A stretch of DNA of 26,709 bases from an uncultured Clostridia bacterium (GCA_944380625.1 CALWIE010000093.1:1-26709), one strand, 5' to 3'. Counted from the first letter of the stretch, positions 13,509-22,071 are shown. Notes: generated from the sequence alone by a model not told the origin. A program made the numbers and translations.

Positions 13509-14171
13509 TTACAGCACGCAGTACTGCTCCATGTAGCCCTCCATGGCTTTCAGGAGCTCCGGGTCGGTGCCGTGGCTCTTCAGGTATTCGTGGATGTCCA
13601 CCACGGTGACGATGGGGTGGACCTTCACACCGAACTCCTCTTCCTCCTCCATGATGGCGGTCTTGCCGGGGGTGTGGCCCACTTCGCACCGGTCCACGCT
13701 GATGAACATATGGGGCACTTTCACATCGGCGCAGGCCTTTAGGATGGGCATGGTCTCCCGCACGGCGGTGCCGGCGGTGATCACGTCCTCAATGATGAGG
13801 ACGCGGTCCCCGTCCTTGGGGGCGTAGCCCACGGTGCCGCCGCCCTCCCCGTGGTCCTTCACCTCTTTGCGGTTGAAAAAGTAGGGCTTGTCGATGCCGT
13901 AGTCGTTATACAGTGCGATGGAGCAGGCGGACGCCAGGGGGATGCCCTTGTAGGCCGGGCCGAACATGGCCTCGAACTCCCCGCCCACGGTGTCCTTTAC
14001 CAGGGCGGCGTAGTAGCTTCCCAGCCGGGAGAGCTGGGCGCCGGTCTTGTAGTTGCCGGTGTTGACGAAATACTGGGTGTTCCGGCCGCTCTTGGTGACG
14101 AAGTGGCCAAAGCGCAGCACCTGGGAGTCCAGCATGAACTCGATAAATTCCTTTTTCTTTTCTGTGAGCAT
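13509..14171 (-). CDS. pyrE: Orotate phosphoribosyltransferase
   Basis: A 220-residue protein joining orotate to PRPP to form OMP in pyrimidine synthesis. The PRPP-binding signature VLIIEDVITAGTAV is intact, preceded by FGPAYKGIPLA and YFFNRKEVKDHGEGG (active-site loop with Lys/His). The ATG has AAAGGA 9 bases upstream. It stands alone, away from other pyr genes, although the carB part of the window's first gene feeds the same pathway. Confidence 0.95.
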   Translation of the reverse strand: MLTEKKKEFIEFMLDSQVLRFGHFVTKSGRNTQYFVNTGNYKTGAQLSRLGSYYAALVKDTVGGEFEAMFGPAYKGIPLASACSIALYNDYGIDKPYFFNRKEVKDHGEGGGTVGYAPKDGDRVLIIEDVITAGTAVRETMPILKACADVKVPHMFISVDRCEVGHTPGKTAIMEEEEEFGVKVHPIVTVVDIHEYLKSHGTDPELLKAMEGYMEQYCVL

Positions 14172-14206
14172 GAAGCTTCATCCTTTCCCCGGGATTTCCT
14201 GAGGGT

Positions 14207-14235
14207 ATCATACCACACTTTTCCCGGGGGCGCAA
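14207..14235 (-). promoter_or_regulatory. Probable pyrE promoter
   Basis: On the minus strand: TTGCGC, 17 bases, TATGAT, about 35 bases before the ATG. No PyrR-type attenuator is visible in so short a leader. Confidence 0.5.
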
Positions 14236-14266
14236 CCGAGGGGGGTGGGAAATTGCCGGGGGGAGA

Positions 14267-14295
14267 TTGAATCCCGCCGGGTTTTCTGGTAAGAT
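14267..14295 (+). promoter_or_regulatory. Promoter of the phosphohexomutase gene
   Basis: TTGAAT, 17 bases, TAAGAT. It is back to back with the pyrE promoter. Confidence 0.65.
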
Positions 14296-14309
14296 ACAGG
14301 CAGGAAAGA

Positions 14310-14336
14310 GCCTCCGGCCAGGCTGCGGCCGGAGGC
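14310..14336 (+). promoter_or_regulatory. 10-bp perfect hairpin at the 5' end of the phosphohexomutase mRNA
   Basis: GCCTCCGGCC pairs with GGCCGGAGGC around a 7-base loop, a few bases after the expected start site and without a T-tract. Such 5' stem-loops can protect mRNA; it also leaves the AAAGGAGG ribosome site free. Confidence 0.55.
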
Positions 14337-14365
14337 GCGATTTCGGAAAAGGAGGATTTTACCCC

Positions 14366-15880
14366 ATGGAATACAGCAAACTGAAAAGCGGCACGGACAT
14401 CCGGGGCGTGGCGGTGGAAGGCGTTCCCGGCGAACCGGTGAACCTGACCGACGAGGTGGTTGAGGCCATTGCCGGGGCCTTTCTGGTGTGGGCCCAGCGC
14501 CGCCTGGGCAGGGGCCCGGCAGGGCTGCGGGTGGCCGTGGGCCACGACTCCCGCATCTCCGCGGGGCGGATCAGCGCCGCCCTGGAGCGGGTGTTTGTGC
14601 GGTACGGGGTACACACCCTGGACTGCGGCCTGGCCTCCACCCCCTCCATGTTCTGGGCCACAGTGGACCTGCCCTGCGACTGCTCGGTGCAGATCACGGC
14701 CAGCCACCACCCCTACCACCGCAACGGGCTCAAGTTTTTCACCCCTCAGGGGGGCCTGGACGCCCCGGACATTGAGGAGATCCTCTCCCTGGCCCAGGAG
14801 GGGGCCCTCCCGGCCCAAGAGGCCCCCGGCTCGGTGGAGCTCTGCGGCTATATGAAGGACTACGCCGCCCGGCTGCGCCGGCTGATCCAAGAGGAAGTCG
14901 GCGCCGCGGACTACGAGCACCCTCTTTCCGGCCTGCACATCGTGGTGGACGCGGGCAACGGTGCGGGGGGATTTTACGCTTCGGACGTGCTGGAGCCCCT
15001 GGGCGCCGACGTGTCCGGCAGCCAGTTTTTAGAGCCCGACGGCATGTTCCCCCACCACATCCCCAACCCGGAAAACCCCGAGGCCATGGCCGCCATCTGC
15101 CAGGCGGTGAAGGCCCACAAGGCCGACCTGGGGGTGATCTTCGACACCGACGTGGACCGGGGCGCCGCCGTGGACAGCCTGGGGGAGGAGATCAGCCGCA
15201 ACCGGCTGGTGGCCCTGGCCTCCGCCATCGCCCTGGAGAACAGCCCCGGGGGCACGGTGGTCACCGATTCCATCACCTCCGACGGCCTCAAGGAGTATCT
15301 GGAAAAGACCCTGAAAGGCGTTCACCCCCGGTTTAAGCGGGGGTATAAGAACGTCATCAACGAGGCCCTGCGCCTAAACGCCCAGGGGGTGGACTGCCCC
15401 CTGGCCATTGAGACCAGCGGCCACGCCGCCATGCGGGAAAACCGCTTTTTGGACGACGGCGCCTACCTGGTGACGAAGATCCTCATCAAGATGGCCTCCT
15501 TGCGCAGGGAGGGCAGGGACTTAAACGACCTGCTGGCCCCTCTGCGGGAGCCGGCCGAGGCCGCCGAGGTGCGCCTGCCCATCACCGAGGAGGACTTCCG
15601 GGCCCGGGGCGAGGCCCTCATCGCCGCCCTGGAACAGTACGCCGGGGAACAGGGCTGGGACATCGCCCCGGACAACCGGGAGGGCATCCGGGTCTCCTTC
15701 CCCAAAGGGGAGGGGGAGGGCTGGTTCCTGCTGCGGCTGTCCGTCCACGACCCCATTCTGCCCATCAATTTTGAGAGCGACGCTCCCGGCGGGAACCGGG
15801 TCATCGCAGGCAAGCTGTTGGCATTTTTGCGGGGCTGCCAGCAGGGCGTGGACATCTCCCCTCTGGAGCGCTTCGTGTGA
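14366..15880 (+). CDS. Phosphoglucomutase/phosphomannomutase family protein
   Basis: A 504-residue alpha-D-phosphohexomutase. The phosphoserine loop is TASHHPYHRNGLKFF (Ser113), the metal loop is DTDVDRGAAV, the sugar-binding motif is ETSGHAAMRENRF with DDGAYL, and the phosphate-binding C-terminal part includes NREGIRVSF. It moves phosphate between C1 and C6 of a hexose, giving sugar-1-phosphates for surface polymers or glycogen. The exact sugar is not settled by these motifs. The ATG at 14366 has AAAGGAGG about 11 bases upstream. It might supply the nearby glycosyltransferase system, but that is inference. Confidence 0.9.
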   Translation: MEYSKLKSGTDIRGVAVEGVPGEPVNLTDEVVEAIAGAFLVWAQRRLGRGPAGLRVAVGHDSRISAGRISAALERVFVRYGVHTLDCGLASTPSMFWATVDLPCDCSVQITASHHPYHRNGLKFFTPQGGLDAPDIEEILSLAQEGALPAQEAPGSVELCGYMKDYAARLRRLIQEEVGAADYEHPLSGLHIVVDAGNGAGGFYASDVLEPLGADVSGSQFLEPDGMFPHHIPNPENPEAMAAICQAVKAHKADLGVIFDTDVDRGAAVDSLGEEISRNRLVALASAIALENSPGGTVVTDSITSDGLKEYLEKTLKGVHPRFKRGYKNVINEALRLNAQGVDCPLAIETSGHAAMRENRFLDDGAYLVTKILIKMASLRREGRDLNDLLAPLREPAEAAEVRLPITEEDFRARGEALIAALEQYAGEQGWDIAPDNREGIRVSFPKGEGEGWFLLRLSVHDPILPINFESDAPGGNRVIAGKLLAFLRGCQQGVDISPLERFV

Positions 15881-15908
15881 CCTCCCCCTAGAATCGGCCG
15901 CATCTTTT

Positions 15909-15945
15909 AAGGCGCGCCTGGGAAACACTCCCGGGCGCGCCTTTT
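15909..15945. terminator. Terminator between the mutase and spoVAD
   Basis: GGCGCGCC (15911-15918) pairs with GGCGCGCC (15934-15941), extended inward by GGGA/TCCC, then TTTT on the plus strand. It fits the convergent gene ends, though the T-tract is short on both sides. Confidence 0.7.
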
Positions 15946-15949
15946 CCTG

Positions 15950-16954
15950 TCAGCCCAGGGCGAGCTCCACAATGTGGCAGACCCCGGGGATGGACTGCCC
16001 CTGCTGCTGGGAGGTGGGGGACATCAGGGCCCCGGTGGCGCAGAAGAGGATCCGCCGGAGCTCCCCGCGCTCCATGCGGCCCAGCAGGTGGCCGCAGAGC
16101 ACCGAGGCGGAGCACCCGCACCCGGAGCCCCCCGCGTGGACGTCTTGGCGCTCCCGGTCGTAGAGGAGCAGGCCGCAGTCCTGGTGGACTGGCCCCAGGT
16201 CCACTCCGTTGTCCTCCAGGCACTGGCAGAGCAGCCGGGAACCCACCAGCCCCAGGTCCCCGGTGAAGATGCCGTCGTAGTCCCCGGGCCGGGTCCCGGT
16301 GCTCTGGAGGAACCGGAGAATGCTGTCCGCGGCGGCAGGGGCCATGGCGGCCCCCATGTTGGCCGGGTCTTTGACGCCCAGGTCCTGGATCCGCCCCGTC
16401 AGGCCCCGGCGGATCTGTACCTGCCCGCCAAGCCCCACCAGGGCGCAGCCGGCGGCGGTGGCGGTCCACTGGGCTGTGGGGGAGCGCTGCCCCCCGTACT
16501 CCAGGGGGAGGCGGAACTGGCGCTCCGCCGCGCAGAAGTGGGAGCTGGTCACCGCCAGGGCCCGGTCCGCCCCGCCGCTGTCCACCATCACCGCCGCCAA
16601 AAGCAGGGCCTGGGCCATGGTGGAGCAGGCCCCGTATTGGCCCAAAAAGGGGATCTGGAAATCCATCAGCCCAAAGGTGGAGGAGATGCACTGGTTTAAA
16701 AGGTCCCCGGCAAAGAGGAAGCCCACCTGACCCGGGGCGGTGTTTCCCTTGCCCAGGGCCAGGGACACGGCCTCTTTTTGGAGCTGGGCCTCGGCCTTTT
16801 CCCAGCTGTCCTCCCCCAGGGTGGTGTCCAGGAAGGTTTGGTGGAAATCCCCGCCCAGGGACCCTTCGGCCTCCCGCTTGCCGCCCACTGCCGCCCGGGA
16901 GAGGATGGAAGGCGGCCGCTGGAACTCCAGCACCCCCTCCCCCAGGGGCCTCAC
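15950..16954 (-). CDS. spoVAD: Stage V sporulation protein AD
   Basis: A 334-residue protein with the thiolase-like SpoVAD fold: PPSILSRAAVGGKREAEG near the start, GQYGACSTMAQALLLA, VTSSHFCAAERQFRLP, and HAGGSGCGCSASVLCG with LFCATGALMSP towards the end. SpoVAD binds dipicolinic acid and is part of the channel that loads it into the forespore. The start is GTG, overlapping the spoVAC stop by four bases, so the two are translationally coupled. spoVAE, which often follows, is not found; the gene ends at a terminator. Confidence 0.93.
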   Translation of the reverse strand: MRPLGEGVLEFQRPPSILSRAAVGGKREAEGSLGGDFHQTFLDTTLGEDSWEKAEAQLQKEAVSLALGKGNTAPGQVGFLFAGDLLNQCISSTFGLMDFQIPFLGQYGACSTMAQALLLAAVMVDSGGADRALAVTSSHFCAAERQFRLPLEYGGQRSPTAQWTATAAGCALVGLGGQVQIRRGLTGRIQDLGVKDPANMGAAMAPAAADSILRFLQSTGTRPGDYDGIFTGDLGLVGSRLLCQCLEDNGVDLGPVHQDCGLLLYDRERQDVHAGGSGCGCSASVLCGHLLGRMERGELRRILFCATGALMSPTSQQQGQSIPGVCHIVELALG

Positions 16955-17412
16955 AGCGCCCCTCCCCGGAGCAGGGAGATGCCAAAGAGAAGGAGCCCGT
17001 AGGCCACCGAGGCGGCGACCCCGAACACCAGCACCGGCCCCGCCACAGTGAACATCTTTGCCCCCAGGCCGGTGACAAACCCCTCGCTTTTAAACTCCAG
17101 GGCCGGGGAGACCATGGAGTTGGCAAAGCCGGTGATGGGCACCAGGGTACCGGCCCCGGCGTGTTTGGCCAGCTTGTCGTAAAGGCCCAGGGCCGTCAGC
17201 AAGGCCGAGAGGAAGATCAGGGACAAGGATACCCCCGCCCGGGCCTGGGGCAAGGGGCTGCCCAGGGCCTGGTACAGGTTGCACAGGGCCTGTCCCAAAG
17301 CGCAGATGGCCCCGCCGGAGAGGAAGGCGAGCAGGCAGTCCCGCCAAAGGGGCGAAGGCGGGGAGGCCGCCTCCACCCGGCGGGCGTACTCCTCCTTGGA
17401 AACAGCTTTCAA
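16951..17412 (-). CDS. spoVAC: Stage V sporulation protein AC
   Basis: A 153-residue membrane protein with several helices and SpoVAC landmarks: FLSGGAICALGQ, GTLVPITGFANSMVSPALEFKSEG, GLGAKMF and GPVLVFG. In the spore inner membrane SpoVAC acts as the mechanosensitive/dipicolinate channel component. The TTG start has AAAGGGGG 8 bases upstream and lies behind a sigma-G-type promoter. spoVAA and spoVAB are absent here, as in many Clostridia. Confidence 0.93.
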   Translation of the reverse strand: MKAVSKEEYARRVEAASPPSPLWRDCLLAFLSGGAICALGQALCNLYQALGSPLPQARAGVSLSLIFLSALLTALGLYDKLAKHAGAGTLVPITGFANSMVSPALEFKSEGFVTGLGAKMFTVAGPVLVFGVAASVAYGLLLFGISLLRGGAL

Positions 17413-17440
17413 AAGGAATTCCCCCTTTGTCTTTTCTCCT

Positions 17441-17469
17441 TAGTGTGGACCCCGGGGCCTTCCTTATGC
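17441..17469 (-). promoter_or_regulatory. Sigma-G promoter of spoVAC-spoVAD
   Basis: On the minus strand: GCATA, 17 bases, CACACTA, against GHATR-N17/18-CATNHTA; one mismatch. The position about 30 bases before the start and the known forespore control of spoVA genes support it. Confidence 0.75.
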
Positions 17470-17489
17470 GCCCGGACTGTCCGGGGCGC

Positions 17490-17523
17490 AAAAAAACGGC
17501 CCGGAAGGTGTCCTTCCGGGCCG
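17490..17523 (-). terminator. Terminator of the glycosyltransferase gene
   Basis: A 12-bp perfect stem (CGGCCCGGAAGG/CCTTCCGGGCCG) with a 3-base loop is followed on the minus strand by T7. Confidence 0.92.
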
Positions 17524-17537
17524 GGGCTGTGCTGTTT

Positions 17538-18494
17538 TTACTTTCCCTTGTTCTCCAGGTAGCTTTCCACCCGGAAGCGGGGCCGGGCCTTTACCTCGCT
17601 GTAGATCTTGCCGATATAGCCGCCCACCACGCCCAGGCAGAGCATTTGCAGCCCTCCCAAAAGCCAGAGCGAGCACACAATGGCCGGCCAGCCGGAGACC
17701 GCCCACCCGGCAAAGTAGGAGATCAGGGCGTAGAGCAGGCCGAACACGCTGAGCACGGAGATCAGGATCCCCAAAGAGGAGATGAGCTTTAGGGGCTTTA
17801 CGCTGAAGCTGGTGATGCCGTCCAGGGCAAAGGAGATCATCTTCTTTAAGGGGTACTTGCTCTCCCCGGCAAAGCGCTCGTGCCGGTCGTAGTAGACGTA
17901 GTCGCTCCTGTAGCCGATCAGGGGCACAATGCCCCGTAAAAACAGGTTTACCTCCCGGTACTCGGAGAGGCCCTCCAGGGCCCGCCGGCTCATGAGCCGG
18001 TAGTCCGCGTGGTTGAAGACCACGTCCACCCCCAGGGCTTTCATCACCTTGTAAAAGCCCTCGGCGGTGGTGCGCTTAAACCAGGTGTCCGTGTCCCGCT
18101 TGTTCCGCACCCCGTAGACCACGTCGCAGCCCTCCCGGAACTTTTGGATAAACTGGTCCAGGGCGTCGATGTCGTCCTGCAGGTCCGCGTCCATGCTAAC
18201 GGCGGCGTCGCACCGGGGCATGGCGCTCATCAGCCCGCAGAGCAGGGCGTTCTGGTGGCCCCGGTTGTGGCTGAGCTTTACCCCCTCCACCCAGGGGTTC
18301 TCCCCGTTGAACCGGGAGATGAGCTCCCAGGTCTTGTCCTTGCTGCCGTCGTCCACATAGAGGATGCGGCTCTTCTCCCCGATGAGCCCGGCGCCCCGCA
18401 TGGCGCTGAGCTTCTCCGTCAGGCGGCGGGTGGTCTCGGGGAGCACAGCCTCCTCGTTATAACAGGGTATGACAAAGTATACAGTGGGTTCCAT
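17538..18494 (-). CDS. GtrB/CsbB-like polyprenyl-phosphate glycosyltransferase (GT2)
   Basis: A 318-residue protein. The GT-A domain (1-~225) has VIPCYNEE, YVDDGSKDKT, DADLQDD and the YRLMSRRAL segment; two C-terminal helices (about 235-300) anchor it. Relatives (CsbB, GtrB, YkcC) place a sugar on undecaprenyl phosphate at the inner face of the membrane. AAGGAG is 5 bases before the ATG. It follows the YfhO-like gene by 48 bases, the same pairing as csbB-yfhO in Bacillus subtilis. The sugar is not readable. Confidence 0.9.
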   Translation of the reverse strand: MEPTVYFVIPCYNEEAVLPETTRRLTEKLSAMRGAGLIGEKSRILYVDDGSKDKTWELISRFNGENPWVEGVKLSHNRGHQNALLCGLMSAMPRCDAAVSMDADLQDDIDALDQFIQKFREGCDVVYGVRNKRDTDTWFKRTTAEGFYKVMKALGVDVVFNHADYRLMSRRALEGLSEYREVNLFLRGIVPLIGYRSDYVYYDRHERFAGESKYPLKKMISFALDGITSFSVKPLKLISSLGILISVLSVFGLLYALISYFAGWAVSGWPAIVCSLWLLGGLQMLCLGVVGGYIGKIYSEVKARPRFRVESYLENKGK

Positions 18495-18542
18495 AGGGTC
18501 TCCTTTCTTGGGGCGGGGGCTTGTGCCCGGGCCCCTCTGCTC

Positions 18543-21113
18543 TCAGTTTTCCCCGGCAGGGGGTTCATCCTCAGGGGGCATATTCTCCGGCGCGGGGAGT
18601 GAGTCCTCCGGCACGGCGGCCTCCCGCCGGACGTGGGGCACCAGGGCGCCGGGCCTCCGGAAAGAGGCGTGGCGGCTCTTGGCGTACTGGGAGAAACTTC
18701 CCACCCGCAGCAGGGAGGGGGCCTTGCGGGAGGCCTCCTTGGCCTTTACGCGGCTCATGACCATCAGGTAGGCGATCAACAGGGCCAGAGAGCCCAGGGT
18801 GAGGCCAAAGCCCAGCAGCAGCCCGGGGGTGCGGTAGGTAAACTCGATCACCACGTCCTCCCCGGCGGGGATCTTCACCGCCATAAAGCCCACGTTCACC
18901 CGCTCGATGGGGGCGGGCTCCCCATTGACGGTGGCGCTCCACCCGGACTCGTAGGGGACGCTGAAGAAGAGGAGCCGGGACTCGGTGGAGCTTGTCTCCG
19001 CCACAAAGCCCTTGTGGGTGTAATGGAAGGAGTCGCAGGTGGTGACGGCCCGGTCCTCGCAGTCCTGGAAGTAGCGCTCCTCGTCGAACATGCGGTTTTC
19101 CAAAGGCAGGTGCTCCAGCACGTCCTCCACGGCGGCCACCCGGTCGTCCTCCACCACCACGGCCCGGAGCATGGCCAGCTCCCGGTCCCCGATGGAGTCC
19201 TCGGTGCCCTGCTTCATAGCGTTGTACTCGCTGCGGGTGATGTAGTAGTCGTAGGAAAAGCCCATGGGGATGTAGTACTGGTTTTCCCAAATATCGAAGC
19301 CGTTGGCGTTGCCGTAGTAGGCGTAGCCGGGCATGGCGGGGTCGGTCATGTTTTCCCCGGCGAAGTAGGTGCTGTCGTGGTCGTCGTCAAAGAGCCAGTG
19401 GACGCTCAAAAGCCCCCGCACGCCGTAGTGGTCGGCGGTGGGGCGGGAGCCCACGTCCCGGGGCACGCCGATGGAGTCGTAAAACTCCATGATGGACCCG
19501 GGCACCACGCTGTGAAAAGCCTGGATGGTGGGGATCTGCCAGAACATGCCGGCATTGTCCAGGGACTCGTAAAAGTCCGAGCGGGACTCCTGCAGGTCGG
19601 GCAGGTCCACGTCCTCGCCCCCGTTTAAGGAGTAGGGGATCAGGTGGTCCCAGGTGTACTCGGACTGGGTCTTCCCCAGGGCGATGAAGTAGATGGAGTA
19701 AAACACGGAGATCAGGGACAGGCCGATCAAAGTGGAGCGGTAGAAGACCTTTTTGTTCTTCCGGCAGAAGCAGAACAGGTAGATCACCGCCCCCAAGGAG
19801 ACCAGGGAGATGGCCGCATAGGTCCAGAAGCGGGTGGGGGAGTCCTCCAGGCCGAGGGTGACGGTCTCGGTCCCGTCCACCGTCTCCACCGAGGGCATCA
19901 GGCCCACCACCAGGGTCACCCCCAGGGTGATGACCAGGGCCCAGGTGATGGAACGCCTCCAGTCCACCCGCTCGTTTTCCAGGGCCAGCACCGTGGCCAG
20001 GGCCATCATTAGGGTGAGCATGTAATACCACCGGGCGTAAAAGGCGGTGTTGAACATCTGGAAGGAAGAGTTCAAGAAGGGCACCAGGGCCATGAGGAAC
20101 AGGACCCACAAAAGCTTTTTCAGCCAGTGCTTCCGGCGCAGCTGCAGCCAGCCGATGACCCCCGTCATGCCAAACAGGGGCAGCCAGGCCCCCAGGGAGG
20201 CCCACTTGGAGCCGGAGTCCGGGGTGAAGTTGGGGCGGGCGGGCAGGTCCGGCGGGAAGAAGAAACACTGCAAAATGTGGAGGTAGCGCTGCACGTTGTT
20301 GTAGAGCACAGCGTTCCAGCCGTTGATGTATTCGCTGGCCCGGTAGTTTTGCACCACCGTCAAAACGCTGGGCAGCAGCAGGGTGCAGGAGAGCCCCAGG
20401 CCCAGCACGGCCTCCAGGGCCAAAAGGAGGAAGTCCCGCAACCCAATCCGCCAGCTGCCGCAGAGCAGCCGCAGGAAGAAGTAAATCACCGTGAAGGTGA
20501 CCATGCCCACAAAGAAGTAGTAGTTCACCACGCAGCAGACGCACACCGCCAGGGCGAAGATTCCCCGCCGGCGGGTGGCCATGTACTCGTCCAGGGCAGC
20601 CAGGAGCAGGGGGAAGAACACAATGGCCTCGTGGAAGTGGTTGAAAAAGATGTTGTAGATGGAAAACCCGGAAAAGGCGTAGAGCACCGCGGCGATCAGG
20701 GCGGAGTTGGGGTTTTTGGTGTACCGGCGGACATAGACGAAGCCCGTCAGGGTGGCGCAGGCGAATTTTAAAATCAGCAGCGGCCCCATCAGATACTGGA
20801 CCCATTCCGAGGGGAAGGGGATGGTCAGCCAGAAGAAGGGGCTGCCCAACAGGTAAAAGCTGTAGGAACCGATGAAGTTCGCGCCCAGGTCGGTCAAATA
20901 GCTCCAGCCGAAGTTGCCGGAGCGCACGGCGTCGTGGGCCAGGCGGTAAAAGGGCACCTGCTGGACGTTGAAGTCCCCGTAAAAGAGGAAGCGCCCCCTG
21001 TCCACCACCATAAAGGGCACAAAGACCAAGAAGGAGAGGCCAAGCCCCAGGAAAAAGGCCTTGATGAAATAGTTGTCCCGCAGGCTCTTTTTCGTTTCGT
21101 TACCAGCTGCCAT
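18543..21113 (-). CDS. YfhO-family multi-membrane protein, probable GT-C-type glycosyltransferase
   Basis: An 856-residue protein with about a dozen helices. YfhO landmarks: FLFYGDFNVQQVPFY after the first helix, GANFIGSYSFYLLGSPFFWL, YAFSGFSIYNIFFNHFH and AFYARWYYML. A large outer loop (about 540-780) ends in SVPYESGWSATVNGEPA and IPAGEDVVIEFTYRTPG before the last helix and a disordered Pro/Glu tail. With CsbB-like partners, YfhO proteins are thought to transfer the lipid-linked sugar to a surface polymer such as lipoteichoic acid. The ATG at 21113 (MAAGNETKK) is preferred, with GGGAGG about 11 bases upstream; 21173 would lie in the leader hairpin. Confidence 0.88.
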   Translation of the reverse strand: MAAGNETKKSLRDNYFIKAFFLGLGLSFLVFVPFMVVDRGRFLFYGDFNVQQVPFYRLAHDAVRSGNFGWSYLTDLGANFIGSYSFYLLGSPFFWLTIPFPSEWVQYLMGPLLILKFACATLTGFVYVRRYTKNPNSALIAAVLYAFSGFSIYNIFFNHFHEAIVFFPLLLAALDEYMATRRRGIFALAVCVCCVVNYYFFVGMVTFTVIYFFLRLLCGSWRIGLRDFLLLALEAVLGLGLSCTLLLPSVLTVVQNYRASEYINGWNAVLYNNVQRYLHILQCFFFPPDLPARPNFTPDSGSKWASLGAWLPLFGMTGVIGWLQLRRKHWLKKLLWVLFLMALVPFLNSSFQMFNTAFYARWYYMLTLMMALATVLALENERVDWRRSITWALVITLGVTLVVGLMPSVETVDGTETVTLGLEDSPTRFWTYAAISLVSLGAVIYLFCFCRKNKKVFYRSTLIGLSLISVFYSIYFIALGKTQSEYTWDHLIPYSLNGGEDVDLPDLQESRSDFYESLDNAGMFWQIPTIQAFHSVVPGSIMEFYDSIGVPRDVGSRPTADHYGVRGLLSVHWLFDDDHDSTYFAGENMTDPAMPGYAYYGNANGFDIWENQYYIPMGFSYDYYITRSEYNAMKQGTEDSIGDRELAMLRAVVVEDDRVAAVEDVLEHLPLENRMFDEERYFQDCEDRAVTTCDSFHYTHKGFVAETSSTESRLLFFSVPYESGWSATVNGEPAPIERVNVGFMAVKIPAGEDVVIEFTYRTPGLLLGFGLTLGSLALLIAYLMVMSRVKAKEASRKAPSLLRVGSFSQYAKSRHASFRRPGALVPHVRREAAVPEDSLPAPENMPPEDEPPAGEN

Positions 21114-21150
21114 AAGAGCGCGTACCTCCCGGAGTTTTAGTTCAGAACGG

Positions 21151-21173
21151 AAAAAGCGGGGGCCTGCCCCCAC
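21151..21173 (-). promoter_or_regulatory. Terminator-like hairpin in the yfhO leader (possible attenuator)
   Basis: On the minus strand, GTGGGGG / CAGG / CCCCCGC is followed by TTTTT, between the promoter and the start codon. GGGGGCGGG at the leader's 5' end could pair instead with GCCCCC and act as antiterminator. Confidence 0.45.
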
Positions 21174-21211
21174 CGGAACCGGGCGCGGGAAGGCCCGCCC
21201 CCTTTTGGGAC

Positions 21212-21220
21212 ATTATAGCA
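21212..21220 (-). promoter_or_regulatory. Extended -10 promoter of the yfhO-csbB-like operon
   Basis: TGCTATAAT on the minus strand; no clear -35, as is usual for extended -10 promoters. The leader would be about 90 bases. Confidence 0.6.
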
Positions 21221-21314
21221 CAGTTTCCCCCGGGGTAAAAGCCTTTTTTGGGGTTTCCAAGGGGAGGGCGCCTTCCGGAGAAAAAACCCGTAGCAAAAAG
21301 GGGGCAAAGTATTG

Positions 21315-21320
21315 TATAAT
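21315..21320 (+). promoter_or_regulatory. -10 box of the yfbR-dusB-polA-rlmA operon
   Basis: TATAAT about 54 bases before the yfbR ATG, with a poor -35 (AGCAAA at 17 bases). Confidence 0.5.
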
Positions 21321-21373
21321 AAGAGGGCACGGGGCCCTGCCCCGGATCACAGCAGAAAACGGGGGAGAACGGG

Positions 21374-22021
21374 ATGTATCACTTTTTCGCCATGCTGTCC
21401 CGGATGAAGTACATCAACCGCTGGGGGCTGATGCGCAACACCCGGGAGGAAAATATCTGCGAGCACAGCCTGGAGGTGGCCCTGGTGGCCCACGCCCTGG
21501 CCACCGTGGGCAACAGGAAGTTCGGCCGCCGCTACAACCCGGAGCGGGCGGCCATGCTGGCCGTGCTTCACGACGCCTCGGAGATCATCACCGGGGACAT
21601 GCCCACGCCGGTGAAGTACCACTCCGAAGAGATCCGCAAGGCCTACGCGGAGGTGGAGGACCTGGCTGTGGAGCACTTGGTGAACATGCTCCCCGAGGAC
21701 CTGCGCCCGGCGTACCGGGAGATCATGACCATGGGCGGGGAAGGGGACGAGGAGCTGAAACCCCTTATCAAGGCGGCCGACAAGATCTCCGCCGTCATCA
21801 AATGCGTGGAGGAGCGCCGCAGCGGCAACCGGGACTTTTCCAAGGCCGAGCAGACCATCACCCAGGCCATCCGGGACATGGGCCTGCCCGAGGCGGACTA
21901 CTTTATGAAGGAATTCCTCCCCTCCTACGGGCTCACTTTGGAGGAACAGGACTACACCCGGGAGGCGGGGCTGAAATTTTCCGAGTCCAGCCAGATGGTG
22001 TTTTCCAAGGTTTTGAAATAA
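21374..22021 (+). CDS. yfbR: HD-domain 5'-deoxynucleotidase, YfbR-like
   Basis: A 215-residue HD-domain protein. Metal ligands appear as EHSLEVALVAH (His31), VLHDASE (His66-Asp67), and a later Asp in KAADKISA; length and RWGLMRNTREENICEHS match YfbR. The enzyme removes phosphate from deoxynucleoside 5'-monophosphates in the cytoplasm, a nucleotide pool role that fits the polA operon. A GGGGGAGAACGGG stretch is the ribosome site. The 50-base gap to dusB has a GC hairpin without a T-tract, so the transcript probably continues. Confidence 0.88.
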   Translation: MYHFFAMLSRMKYINRWGLMRNTREENICEHSLEVALVAHALATVGNRKFGRRYNPERAAMLAVLHDASEIITGDMPTPVKYHSEEIRKAYAEVEDLAVEHLVNMLPEDLRPAYREIMTMGGEGDEELKPLIKAADKISAVIKCVEERRSGNRDFSKAEQTITQAIRDMGLPEADYFMKEFLPSYGLTLEEQDYTREAGLKFSESSQMVFSKVLK

Positions 22022-22071
22022 AAGGGGCGCGCGGGGCCGGCGGGGGCCCGCGCCCAGAGAGAAGGTTTTTC

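Noticed and set aside
13509..14235. PyrR-type attenuator at pyrE
   Set aside because: The leader from the likely start site is under 40 bases and has no terminator/antiterminator pair.
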